Below, piece by piece: positions 11,029 to 18,584 of a stretch of 64,000 nucleotides of DNA; position 1 is the first letter of the stretch; each line of letters starts with the position of its first letter. The DNA is from Blastococcus sp. HT6-30 (GTDB taxonomy: Bacteria > Actinomycetota > Actinomycetes > Mycobacteriales > Geodermatophilaceae). Under the pieces are notes generated by a model. The model was given only the letters and a program-made list of their open reading frames with translations. It searched no databases and was not told the origin of the DNA. The DNA lies in assembly GCF_039729015.1 (NCBI RefSeq), contig NZ_CP155792.1:1822001-1886000 (forward strand), in the 5' to 3' direction. Made by a program: the position numbers and the translations under genes.

Positions 11029-11619
11029 TCAGCCCGCGCGGGTGAACAGCCAGCGGGCGAAGACCGCGTCCTCGTAGAGCTCCGTACGCCAGAGGACCGA
11101 CAGCCGGAACGCCCCCGGGGGCACGACCAGCAGCGGGCTGGCGTCAGTGGCCGCGCCGTCGCTCAGCGCGTCGGATTCCGGCGTCGGGCCGGGGGACTCG
11201 GGGAGCAGGAAGGCGCCGTCCTCGCCGGTGCCGTCCAGCGCCGCGCTGATGAACGCCAGGCGGCCGCTGGGCACGTACACCACGTCGCCGGCCTGGTCGT
11301 CGGCCTCGGGAAAGGCCAGGGCTGCGTCGAGGATGCCCCGGTAGTCACCCGCGTTCGCCTGGACGACGGCGATGCTGCCGTCGTCGGCCCGGAAGACCTC
11401 CAGCCAGCCCTCGTCGCCGACCTCCGGGTCCGTGAGGACCAGTGCGGCCCTGCTCGCACCCACGGGGATGCCGGTCAGCTGGTAGTCCAGTCGCGGCACG
11501 AGACCCTCGTAGGCCTGGTCGCTCAGCCCACGCCAGGAGGGCAGCAGATCGCCGTCGAGGGCGAGGAACGGCTCACCGTTGGTCCAGCAGCGACCGACGT
11601 GGGTCCAGGTGCGGGGCAT
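11029..11619 (-). CDS. hypothetical protein, possible Imm21-like
   Basis: 196 residues, acidic, soluble, no signal peptide. The pattern of an N-terminal GEPFLALDGDLLPSWRGL, a middle WLEVFRADDGSIAVVQANAG and a C-terminal LLVVPPGAFRLSVLWRTELYEDAVFARWLFT recalls the Imm21 family of actinobacterial proteins (an 'immunity protein' name derived from toxin neighbourhoods). No toxin gene is visible here, so it would be an orphan. The resemblance is from memory and weak. Codon third positions support a real gene. It is the last gene before the dif-like site. Confidence 0.6.
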   Translation of the reverse strand: MPRTWTHVGRCWTNGEPFLALDGDLLPSWRGLSDQAYEGLVPRLDYQLTGIPVGASRAALVLTDPEVGDEGWLEVFRADDGSIAVVQANAGDYRGILDAALAFPEADDQAGDVVYVPSGRLAFISAALDGTGEDGAFLLPESPGPTPESDALSDGAATDASPLLVVPPGAFRLSVLWRTELYEDAVFARWLFTRAG

Positions 11620-11690
11620 GGTCCGATCATCACCCTCTCGGGCAGGTTGCCGCGCTTGCTGTCCGGGGGATGTCGGCTGCTTCAGGCGCT

Positions 11691-11718
11691 AGTTGACATA
11701 ACGTCGATTATCGGCGCA
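11691..11718 (-). other. dif: dif-like XerC/XerD recombination site (candidate chromosome terminus)
   Basis: Two 11-bp arms flank a 6-bp centre: AGTTGACATAA, CGTCGA, TTATCGGCGCA (plus strand). Read on the minus strand the XerD-side arm is TTATGTCAACT, differing from the E. coli dif arm TTATGTTAAAT at two positions; the other arm ends in GATAA as XerC arms end in CATAA. CATAA-N6-TTAT is the diagnostic core. It is intergenic, in a gene-poor stretch, with genes to the right mostly on the minus strand. Confidence 0.7.
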
Positions 11719-12073
11719 ATGTCCACGGGCGGGAGACGGGCAGTGATCATGGTTCGCAGTCCGGTTCGCGCACCTGGCACGCGCGCCGGCCATCGGGTGC
11801 TCGGAAGTTCCCGAGCGGGTGTCGCCGTGCGCGTCCCGCTGCATCCGCGCCCCGCCCCGTCGTCGCAGACCCGACCTCGCAGCTCCATGGCCGGCCGGCC
11901 GGGCAGGATGGGATGACGGGCCTCCCGTCATCCCCGTCCTCGACTCCCCCGGCGTTGATCTTGGCCTTATTGATCTTGGCCATCCGGCTGGCCCACCGAT
12001 CGCTTGGTCCGGACGGCGTTCCGATGCTCGGCGAGTCGTCGGCGAGACCTCTTTCCCCATCCAGCTACACCGC
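11719..12073. other. gene-free stretch next to dif candidate
   Basis: About 350 bp with no convincing gene: open frames here are Arg/Pro-rich with poor third-position bias. It holds the dif-like site at its left edge and a tandem pair of TTGATCTTGGCC motifs. Confidence 0.5.
11955..11981 (+). repeat. tandem direct repeat TTGATCTTGGCC
   Basis: TTGATCTTGGCC occurs at 11955–11966 and again at 11970–11981, three bases apart. GATCTTGG also occurs near 21538–21546 upstream of lnt. Function unknown. Confidence 0.6.
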
Positions 12074-12103
12074 CACCAATGCGTCACAGTGACGTAAGTG
12101 GTG
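12074..12103. repeat. interrupted palindrome upstream of lipoprotein gene
   Basis: CGTCAC-A-GTGACG forms the core, flanked by CACCA and TGGTG with small unequal spacers. It lies about 40 bp upstream of the TAGGGT box of the lipoprotein gene, a position suited to an operator. Confidence 0.4.
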
Positions 12104-12144
12104 TGGTCTCGGTCGTTCGACGGGCGCCCGACGGTCGGCGTTCG

Positions 12145-12150
12145 TAGGGT
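12145..12150 (+). promoter_or_regulatory. -10 box (TAGGGT) of leaderless lipoprotein gene
   Basis: TAGGGT, 6 nt, ATG at 12157; no SD. Confidence 0.6.
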
Positions 12151-12156
12151 CGGTGC

Positions 12157-12384
12157 ATGAGAATCCGACGGCCGTTCGCCGCACTGATGACCTCGCTGGC
12201 ACTGTTCGGCGGAGCCGCCTCGTTGACCGCCTGCGGCGACCCGGCCGGGCTGGACCGCAACGACGGATCGACCGACGAGTCCGTCCAGACGGTCGACCCG
12301 GAGGACGCTGACCGCGAGAACCTGCCGGACGTCAGCAACCCCGAGATCGAGCAGAACACCGACGAGGACACACAGGGGGACTGA
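12157..12384 (+). CDS. small secreted lipoprotein
   Basis: 75-residue precursor with a basic start (MRIRRPF), a hydrophobic stretch and the lipobox LTAC (Cys 26), so it should be lipidated and exported. The mature part is about 50 residues, very acidic (many Asp/Glu, ending NTDEDTQGD) and probably unstructured. No function is recognisable. The ATG is fixed by a TAGGGT box 6 nt upstream. It would be a client of the Lnt encoded at 20–21.5 kb. Confidence 0.8.
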   Translation: MRIRRPFAALMTSLALFGGAASLTACGDPAGLDRNDGSTDESVQTVDPEDADRENLPDVSNPEIEQNTDEDTQGD

Positions 12385-12393
12385 CCTCGGGGC

Positions 12394-12798
12394 TCAGTTG
12401 GAGCGTTCGGTGACCCACAGGCGGTCGAGCCGGCCCGTCGAGTGGACGAGGTCGGCCAGCGAGCGCTCCAGCTCGGCCTTCGTCGGCCGTTCCTGCAGCA
12501 ACGTCTGGACGTCCTCGAGGGCGCAGCGCAGCTGGAACAGCCGGTCCTGCAGCCCGTCGAGCTCGGCCCGGGACACGAGGACGACGTCGCCCGGCAGGCC
12601 GGCCTTCGCCGTCGCCGAGCGCTGCTCGTACGCCCGCTGGCGGCACGCCTGACCGCAGTACAGCCGTGGCCGCCCGACCGAGCCCTGCTGGGGCAGGACC
12701 CGCCGGCACCAGCCGCACCGCCGTTCACCGCTCCCCCGGCCGGGGAGAGGTGCGACGGGGACGGAGGCCGTGCTGCCGGACGCGTGCTGCTGTGCCAC
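12394..12798 (-). CDS. small cysteine-rich (zinc-ribbon-like) protein
   Basis: 134 residues. The N-terminal half has a CGWC...YCGQACRQRAYEQR cluster (CxxC plus CxxxC) followed by a basic stretch, resembling a treble-clef zinc site; many actinobacterial proteins carry this C-x3-CRQRAY signature. The C-terminal half is a helical, heptad-like segment (RAELDGLQDRLFQLRCALEDVQTLLQ). Function is unknown; nucleic-acid binding is a guess. The GTG at 12798 is chosen because the residues after it fit protein composition, while the open frame upstream does not. Convergent with the lipoprotein gene and divergent from a MalY-type gene. Confidence 0.7.
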   Translation of the reverse strand: MAQQHASGSTASVPVAPLPGRGSGERRCGWCRRVLPQQGSVGRPRLYCGQACRQRAYEQRSATAKAGLPGDVVLVSRAELDGLQDRLFQLRCALEDVQTLLQERPTKAELERSLADLVHSTGRLDRLWVTERSN

Positions 12799-12871
12799 GT
12801 CTGCGCACGGTAGACGCCACCACCGACAGCTTCGGGTGACACGCCAGCACGGCGCACGGAAGGGGCCGGCG

Positions 12872-14095
12872 ATGGACGACCACGCTCCCGAGGACCTCTC
12901 CCCGGTCTTCGACGCGTACAGCGAGGAGGGGCTGCGGGCCGCCGGCAGCCTGAAGTGGACGCGGTACGGCCAGGCGCTGGGCGCATTCGTCGCCGAGATG
13001 GACTTCGGGACGGCCCCGGCGGTGACGGACACCCTGGCCGCCGCCGTGGCCGGGAACCGGTTCGGGTACCTGACGCCGGAGGCGGCGACCGACATGGCCC
13101 GGGCCTGCGCGCGGTGGCAGGCCGACCGCTACGGCTGGGCGGTGCCCGCCGAGTGGGTCACCCCGCTGCCCGACGTGCTGGCCGGCCTGCAGGCGGCGAT
13201 CGAGTACTTCACCCCGCCCGGCAGCCCGGTCGTCCTCCCCACGCCCGCCTACATGCCGTTCCTGCGGGTGCCCGGTCTGCTCGGGCGGGAGATCCTCCAG
13301 GTGCCGATGGTGCGCCGCGATGGCCGGACGACCTACGACCTGGGCGGGATCGCCCGGGCGCTGCAGGCGGGTGGCCGCCTGGTCGTGCACTGCAATCCGC
13401 ACAACCCGCTGGGGCGCGTGTTCTCGGTCGAGGAGCAGCTGGCGCTGGCCGACGTCGTGGAGCGGGCAGGGGCGCGTGTGTTCTCCGACGAGATCCACGC
13501 ACCTCTGGTGCTGCCCGGCGCGGTTCACCGGCCCTACGCCTCGCTCTCCGCCGTGACGGCCGGGCACACCGTCACCGCGACGTCGGCGTCGAAGGCCTGG
13601 AACCTGCCCGGTCTCAAGGCGGCGCAGCTGATCCTCACCAGCGAGGCCGACGCGGACCACTGGTCGCAGGTGGGCTTCCTCGCCGGCCACGGCGCGTCGA
13701 CGCCCGGAGTGCTGGCCGCCACCGCCGCCTACGACCGGGGCCGCGGCTGGCTCGACTCGGTCCTCGGCTACCTCGACGGGAACCGACGGCTGCTGGGACA
13801 CCTGCTGGCCGAGCGGGTGCCGGGCATCCGGTTCGAACCACCGGAGGGCACCTACCTGGCGTGGCTCGACTGCCGGGAGCTGGCCCTGCGGGGCCCGGCG
13901 GGCCAGTTCTTCCTCGAGCAGGCCGGCGTGGCGCTGGTCGAGGGCGCGGAGTGCGGCGCTCCCGGTGCCGGTCACGTGCGACTGAACTTCGCGACGCCCC
14001 GCCCGGTGCTGACCGCCCTGGTGGACCGGATGGCCGCCGCCCTCGCCCACACGGACGGGGGCCCGCAAGGGGGCGTGGGGCTGCCACTAGCGTGA
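12872..14095 (+). CDS. MalY/PatB family PLP-dependent aminotransferase (cystathionine beta-lyase type)
   Basis: 407 residues of fold-type I. The motifs FVAEMDFGTAP near the N-terminus, HCNPHNPLGRVF, FSDEIHAPLVLPG and the PLP lysine in TSASKAWNLPGLKAAQ are those of the MalY/PatB branch, which carries out C-S beta-elimination of cystathionine and S-conjugated cysteines. The ATG at 12872 follows a weak GGGGCCGGCG. It is immediately followed (4 bp) by a phosphodiesterase gene that has its own promoter-like box, so co-transcription is possible but not required. Confidence 0.9.
   Translation: MDDHAPEDLSPVFDAYSEEGLRAAGSLKWTRYGQALGAFVAEMDFGTAPAVTDTLAAAVAGNRFGYLTPEAATDMARACARWQADRYGWAVPAEWVTPLPDVLAGLQAAIEYFTPPGSPVVLPTPAYMPFLRVPGLLGREILQVPMVRRDGRTTYDLGGIARALQAGGRLVVHCNPHNPLGRVFSVEEQLALADVVERAGARVFSDEIHAPLVLPGAVHRPYASLSAVTAGHTVTATSASKAWNLPGLKAAQLILTSEADADHWSQVGFLAGHGASTPGVLAATAAYDRGRGWLDSVLGYLDGNRRLLGHLLAERVPGIRFEPPEGTYLAWLDCRELALRGPAGQFFLEQAGVALVEGAECGAPGAGHVRLNFATPRPVLTALVDRMAAALAHTDGGPQGGVGLPLA
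14088..14093 (+). promoter_or_regulatory. -10 box (TAGCGT) of leaderless phosphodiesterase gene
   Basis: TAGCGT overlaps the end of the MalY-type gene; 6 nt later comes the GTG at 14100. No SD is present. Confidence 0.5.
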
Positions 14096-14099
14096 ACGC

Positions 14100-14876
14100 G
14101 TGCCTGCCGCACGGTTCGCCTTCCTCGACGCGCCGACCCCGTTGGCCATGGCCCACCGCGGCGGTGCCATCGAGCACCTGGAGAACAGCATGCCCGCCTT
14201 CGAGGCGTGCGTGGAGCTGGGGTACCGGTACCTGGAGACCGACGTCCAGGTGACCGCCGATGGCGTGCTCGTCGCCTTCCACGACCCGACGCTGGAGCGG
14301 ACCACCGACCGCAGCGGGCGGATCGACTCCCTGACCTGGGCGCAGGTCTCCGAAGCCCGGATCGGTGGCCGGGAGCCGGTCGTGCGCCTGGAGGACCTGC
14401 TCGGCGCGTGGCCCGACGTCCGGATCAACCTCGACATCAAGGCTGCCGGGGTACTGGCTCCGCTCGTCCGGCTGGTCGGGCGCATGGAGGTGACCGACCG
14501 GATCTGCCTCGGGTCGTTCTCCGACGCCCGGATCGCGGCCGCCCGGCGGTTGTTCGGCCCGACCGTCTGCACGTCCCTGGGCCCCCGCGGGGTGGCGGCG
14601 CTGCGGCTGTCGTCCTACTCCCCCCGGGCGGCCGGCCTGGTGCGCATCTCGGCCGGCTGCGCGCAGGTGCCCCTCCAGCTCGGCGGGCGCGCGCTGGTCG
14701 ACGAGCGGTTCCTCGCGGCCGCGCACGCCCGCGGGCTGCAGGTGCACGTGTGGACCGTCGACGACCCGGTCGAGGCCGAGGCCATGCTGGACCTCGGCGT
14801 CGACGGGATCATGACCGACCGGCCGACCATGCTGCGCGAGGTGCTGGAGAAGCGCGGTCAGTGGTCGCCGCGGTGA
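14100..14876 (+). CDS. glycerophosphodiester phosphodiesterase
   Basis: 258-residue GDPD TIM barrel: HRGG (residues 19–22), ENSMPAF, ETDVQ and HD in VAFHDPTLERTTDRSG supply the conserved His/Arg, Glu-Asp metal ligands and second His. Late motifs are VHVWTVDD and GVDGIMTDRP. It hydrolyses deacylated phospholipids to glycerol-3-phosphate and an alcohol. No signal peptide. The last bases overlap the start of a PlsC-type acyltransferase, suggesting phospholipid recycling and remodelling in one unit. Confidence 0.94.
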   Translation: MPAARFAFLDAPTPLAMAHRGGAIEHLENSMPAFEACVELGYRYLETDVQVTADGVLVAFHDPTLERTTDRSGRIDSLTWAQVSEARIGGREPVVRLEDLLGAWPDVRINLDIKAAGVLAPLVRLVGRMEVTDRICLGSFSDARIAAARRLFGPTVCTSLGPRGVAALRLSSYSPRAAGLVRISAGCAQVPLQLGGRALVDERFLAAAHARGLQVHVWTVDDPVEAEAMLDLGVDGIMTDRPTMLREVLEKRGQWSPR

Positions 14877-15751
14877 GGCTGCGCGACTGGCGGCCGCGCA
14901 CCCCTCCCCTGCCGGAGGACCTCGCGCAGCTGGTCCGGCCCGGTGACCCCGAGTGGTTCGCCCGCGAGCTGGCCATCGCCGTGGCGCCGCCGTGGTGGCT
15001 CTGGCGTTCGGTCCTGCGTCGGCTCTCCTGGCTGGTGGGCGTCTTCGGCCGGGTGGAGGTCACCGGCACCATCCCCGAGGAGCTGCGCCGGGGGCCGCTG
15101 CTGCTGGCGGCCAACCACATCGGCGACTTCGACCCGTTCGTCGTCGCCGTCGCCCTCCACCGGCTGGGCGTCACCCCGCGGATCATGGCGACCGGCGGGA
15201 TCATCTCCGCGCCGGTCGCCGGCGCGCTGCTGGAGCGGACCGGCGCCATCCGGGTCGAGCGGGGCACGGAGCTGGCGCGGCACGCCGTGCGGGTGACCGA
15301 GGTGGCCCTCGTCCACGGCGGCCACGTCGTCGCCTATCCCGAGGGCCGGGTGGGCCTGGCCCCGGACTTCTGGCCCGAGCGGGGCCGCACCGGCATGGCG
15401 CGGCTCGCGCTCGGCCTGCGGGTGCCGGTCATCCCGGTCAGCCAGTGGGGGGCCCACGAGGTGCTCCAGTACGGCAACGACCGGGGCAAGCTGCGCACCG
15501 CCGTCCGAGCGGTGCTGCGCCGCCCGGCGCTGCGGGTCCACGTCGGCCCGCCGGTGGTCTTCGACGACCTGCAGATGGGCCGGGTCGGTGACGCCAACCG
15601 CGCTCGGGTCCGGATCGCCGCAGCGCTGACCCGGGGGCTGCGGCCGCTGCGCGAGGGAGAGCTCGACAGGCCCGCGTTCGTCGACCCGACCCGCCCGACC
15701 AGCGCCGTCGCCGCCTTTCCGGGTGGTGTCGTGCCGGACGACATCCCGTGA
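14873..15751 (+). CDS. PlsC-type lysophospholipid acyltransferase
   Basis: 292 residues. The acyltransferase box NHIGDFDPF (N/H-x4-D) is followed by GAIRVERG, YPEGRVG and VPVIPVSQWG, the four conserved blocks of 1-acylglycerol-3-phosphate acyltransferases. The GTG at 14873 overlaps the preceding TGA as GTGA; an in-frame GTG at 14861 has a better-placed GGAGAAG upstream and would add four residues. An amphipathic or membrane-touching stretch (PPWWLWRSVLRRLSWLVGVF) precedes the box. A second PlsC-like gene lies at 24.3–25.1 kb. Confidence 0.9.
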   Translation: MRLRDWRPRTPPLPEDLAQLVRPGDPEWFARELAIAVAPPWWLWRSVLRRLSWLVGVFGRVEVTGTIPEELRRGPLLLAANHIGDFDPFVVAVALHRLGVTPRIMATGGIISAPVAGALLERTGAIRVERGTELARHAVRVTEVALVHGGHVVAYPEGRVGLAPDFWPERGRTGMARLALGLRVPVIPVSQWGAHEVLQYGNDRGKLRTAVRAVLRRPALRVHVGPPVVFDDLQMGRVGDANRARVRIAAALTRGLRPLREGELDRPAFVDPTRPTSAVAAFPGGVVPDDIP

Positions 15752-15803
15752 ACGGCGGAGCCCGGTGCTGGACCGGTTCCGCCCTGCCTGGCACCCTGCC
15801 GCG

Positions 15804-17156
15804 GTGACCTCTGCCCCGGCCAGCGCCGGCCCGTCGGCGGCCCCCGCAGACCACGCCCTGAAGCGCGAGCGGTTCGGCTGGTACTCCTACGACTGGGCGA
15901 TGTCGGTCTTCAACACCTCGGTGACGACGGTCTTCCTGGGCCCGTACCTGACGGCGATCGCCCGCGACGCCGCCGGCCCGGACGAGCGGCTGTCCTTCCT
16001 CGGCCTGTCGCTCGCCGCCGGCAGCTGGTTCTCCTACGTGCTGTCGGCCTCGGTCGTCCTGCAGGTGCTGGTGCTGCCGCTCACCGGCGCCGTCGCCGAC
16101 CGCACCGGGCGCAAGAGGGAGATGCTGGCCGCCTTCGCGAGCCTCGGCGCGCTCGCGACCACGGGGCTGTACTTCGCCGGCGACGGGCGGTGGCTGCTGG
16201 CCGCGGTGCTGTTCGTCGTCGCCAACATCAGCTTCGGCGCGGCCACCGTCGTCTACTACTCGTGGCTGCCCGATCTGGCCGGTCCGGAGGAACGCGACGC
16301 CGTCTCCAGCAAGGGCTGGGCGTTCGGCTACGTCGGCGGTGCGCTGCTGCTCGCCGTGCACCTGGGTCTCGTCGTCGCCGCCGAGGACCTGGGGCTGACG
16401 ACCGGCGAGGCGGTACGGATCTGCCTGGCCACCGCGGGGCTGTGGTGGGGCGCGTTCACCTTCTTCTCGGTGTCCCGCCTCCGCAACCGCCCGGTCGCCG
16501 CCTCCGCGGTGCGGTCGGGCAGCTTCCGCCAGCTGGCCACGACCTTCCGGGAGATGCGGGCCTTTCCGCTCACCCTGTGGTTCCTCGGGGCCTACCTGCT
16601 GTTCAACGACGGCGTGCAGACGGTCATCTCGCTGTCGGCCACGTACGCGACCGAGGAGTTGGACCTCGAGCAGGACGTGCTCACCGGCGCGATCCTGATG
16701 GTGCAGGTGGTGGCGATCTTCGGTGCCCTGGGCCTGGGCCGGATGGCCGGGCGGTACGGCGCCAAGCGCGTGGTCCTCGGCGCCCTGGTGGCGTGGATCG
16801 GCGTGCTGTTCGCCGCCTTCTTCCTGCAGACCGGGGCCGTGGCGCAGTTCTACGCCCTCGCGGCGGTCATCGGGCTGGTCCAGGGCGGCACCCAGGCGCT
16901 GTCGCGGTCGCTGTTCAGCCAGCTGATCCCGCTGGGCAAGGAGGCCGAGTACTACGGCTTCTACGAGATCAGCGACCGCGGGACCAGCTGGCTCGGACCG
17001 CTGGCGTTCGGCCTGACCTACCAGCTCACCGGCTCCTACCGGCTGGCCATCATCAGCCTGGTGGTCTTCTTCGTCGCGGGGTTCGTCGCGCTCGCGGCAC
17101 TGCCCATGCGCCGCGCTGTGATCGCTGCGGGCAACGTCCCGCCGGAGCGGCTGTGA
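15804..17156 (+). CDS. UMF1/Atg22-like major facilitator transporter
   Basis: 450 residues with about twelve hydrophobic segments. WYSYDWAMSVFNTSVTTVFLGPYL near the N-terminus, VADRTGRKREML (the MFS loop 2–3 motif), FGAATVVYYSWLPDL and EYYGFYEISDRGTSWLGPL are typical of the UMF1/Atg22-like branch of MFS transporters. Substrate is not known; eukaryotic Atg22 exports amino acids from the vacuole. The GTG at 15804 is chosen because the N-terminal extension upstream is unlike the family. It overlaps the thymidine kinase gene by GTGA. Confidence 0.9.
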   Translation: MTSAPASAGPSAAPADHALKRERFGWYSYDWAMSVFNTSVTTVFLGPYLTAIARDAAGPDERLSFLGLSLAAGSWFSYVLSASVVLQVLVLPLTGAVADRTGRKREMLAAFASLGALATTGLYFAGDGRWLLAAVLFVVANISFGAATVVYYSWLPDLAGPEERDAVSSKGWAFGYVGGALLLAVHLGLVVAAEDLGLTTGEAVRICLATAGLWWGAFTFFSVSRLRNRPVAASAVRSGSFRQLATTFREMRAFPLTLWFLGAYLLFNDGVQTVISLSATYATEELDLEQDVLTGAILMVQVVAIFGALGLGRMAGRYGAKRVVLGALVAWIGVLFAAFFLQTGAVAQFYALAAVIGLVQGGTQALSRSLFSQLIPLGKEAEYYGFYEISDRGTSWLGPLAFGLTYQLTGSYRLAIISLVVFFVAGFVALAALPMRRAVIAAGNVPPERL

Positions 17157-17887
17157 CCACGGCCCCGCCCGCACCACCGGGACCATCGGCGGTCCCGGCG
17201 TCCGGTGACCGGCGACGGCACCCCGCACGTGCCCACCTGCGCTTCTTCCACGGCCCCATGGACTGTGGCAAGTCCACCCTCGCCCTGCAGGTCGACCACA
17301 ACCACAGCCGGCAGGGCAGGCACGGGGTGCTGGTGACCCAGGGCGACCGGTCGGCGGTTCCGCAGATCAGCTCCCGCGTGGGGCTGCGCCGGGAGGCGGT
17401 CGAGATCGACGGGGGCACCGATCTACGGCTGCTCGTCCGTGACCGGTGGGCCGCCGGGCACCGGGTGGACTACCTGATCGTCGACGAGGCGCAGTTCCTC
17501 TCCCCCGCGCAGGTCGACCAGCTCGCCGAGCTCGCCGACGAGTCGCACGTCGACGTCTACGCGTTCGGGCTGACCACCGACTTCCGGGCCCGGTTGTTCC
17601 CCGGCACCCAGCGGCTGCTGGAGGTGGCCGACGACGTGCAGCGCATCCAGGTCGAGGTGCTGTGCTGGTGCGGCCTCCCCGGGCTGCTCAACGCCCGCGT
17701 CGTGGACGGGGTCATGGTGCGGTCCGGCGCGACCGTGGTCGTCGCCGACACCGCGCCCCCGGAGCCGCCCGGCGAGGTCGCCGGCCCCTCCCCCGCCGTC
17801 CGCTACCAGGTGCTGTGCCGACGGCACCACGTGCCGGGCGAGCTGGGCCCCACGGCGGCCGGGCCGGGTCAGCTGGCCCTTCCCTGA
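17153..17887 (+). CDS. tdk: thymidine kinase (type II)
   Basis: 244 residues. After a ~28-residue Pro/Ala-rich start, LRFFHGPMDCGKSTLALQ carries the P-loop, VDYLIVDEAQFLSP the Walker-B-like DEAQF motif of TK1-type kinases, and FGLTTDFRARLFPG the lasso/base-binding region. Zinc-ligand cysteines are present (VLCWCGLPG and VLCRRHH). It salvages thymidine (and deoxyuridine) to dTMP. The GTG overlaps the transporter stop, so the two are translationally coupled; why a UMF1 transporter and TK are joined is not obvious. Confidence 0.94.
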   Translation: MTTAPPAPPGPSAVPASGDRRRHPARAHLRFFHGPMDCGKSTLALQVDHNHSRQGRHGVLVTQGDRSAVPQISSRVGLRREAVEIDGGTDLRLLVRDRWAAGHRVDYLIVDEAQFLSPAQVDQLAELADESHVDVYAFGLTTDFRARLFPGTQRLLEVADDVQRIQVEVLCWCGLPGLLNARVVDGVMVRSGATVVVADTAPPEPPGEVAGPSPAVRYQVLCRRHHVPGELGPTAAGPGQLALP

Positions 17888-17962
17888 GCGGCGCTCTCAC
17901 CCCTCCGAGGGGCGGCGGCGCCGCGGATGCCCCCCCATGCGATGATGAACAGCCGTCTCGGC

Positions 17963-17988
17963 GGAATCTCTCCGCCTTTTCGGTCGTT
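17963..17988 (+). promoter_or_regulatory. SigR-type promoter (GGAAT-N18-GTT) upstream of rbpA
   Basis: GGAAT at 17963–17967 and GTT at 17986–17988 are separated by exactly 18 nt, the consensus for the thiol-stress sigma factor SigR/SigH. It lies about 90 bp before the rbpA ATG. In Streptomyces rbpA is a known SigR target. Confidence 0.75.
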
Positions 17989-18075
17989 CATCTCTCTGAC
18001 TCCCCGTTGTCTGGGTAAAGCCATGGCACCGGACGTCGAGTCCCGACCGACACAAGCACGAGAGGACGGTGTGCC

Positions 18076-18420
18076 ATGGGCGAGCGTTCCCTGCGCGGCA
18101 GCCGACTGGGCAGCGTCAGCTACGAGACCGAACGGAACACCGCGCCGATCGAGCGGCAGTACGCCGAGTACCGCTGTTCCTCGGGGCACCTGTTCACGGT
18201 GCCCTTCGCCGACGACGCCGAGCTCCCCGACACCTGGGAGTGCAAGTTCGACGGCTCCGCGGCGAAGCTGGTCGGTGGGAGCGAGCCGACTCCCAAGAAG
18301 GTCAAGCCGCCGCGGACGCACTGGGACATGCTGCTCGAGCGCCGCAGCGTCGAGGACCTCGAGGAGGTCCTCGCCGAGCGCCTCGAGGTGCTCCGCGGCC
18401 GGCGCACGCGGGCCAGCTGA
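18076..18420 (+). CDS. rbpA: RNA polymerase-binding protein RbpA
   Basis: 114 residues, the usual length. MGERSLRGSRLGSVSYETERN is the N-terminal tail/basic linker start, YRCSSGHLFTVPFADDAELPDTWECKFDG the RbpA core domain with its two-cysteine zinc-type arrangement, and THWDMLLERRSVEDLEEVLAERL the sigma-interaction helix. RbpA stabilises open complexes with principal sigma factors in actinobacteria and affects rifampicin tolerance. SD GAGGACGG precedes the ATG. The promoter resembles SigR sites, implying induction by thiol oxidation. Next to ppm1–fxsA as in M. tuberculosis Rv2050–Rv2053c. Confidence 0.97.
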   Translation: MGERSLRGSRLGSVSYETERNTAPIERQYAEYRCSSGHLFTVPFADDAELPDTWECKFDGSAAKLVGGSEPTPKKVKPPRTHWDMLLERRSVEDLEEVLAERLEVLRGRRTRAS

Positions 18421-18439
18421 CACCAGCAGTACGCAACGG

Positions 18440-18473
18440 AACGGCCCCGGTGGAGCGATCCACCGGGGCCGTT
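18440..18473 (+). terminator. rbpA terminator, perfect 15-bp stem
   Basis: AACGGCCCCGGTGGA and its exact reverse complement are separated by GCGA, beginning 20 bp after the rbpA stop. There is no long T-tract. It also faces the convergent fxsA transcript and may act in both directions. Confidence 0.8.
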
Positions 18474-18584
18474 CTGCGTCCGGAGGCCGTTCCCACGCGG
18501 CGTCGTGACCAGGGATGACGGCGGTTGGCGACGACTGAGTCGAGAGGTCGGCGGCCGCACGAGCCTGACGTTCCGGGTGCCCAG

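Noticed and set aside
11689-12087. 132-codon minus-strand open frame across the dif region
   Set aside because: Arg/Pro-rich composition, mixed third positions, no SD or TANNNT box, and it would overlap the dif-like site and repeats.
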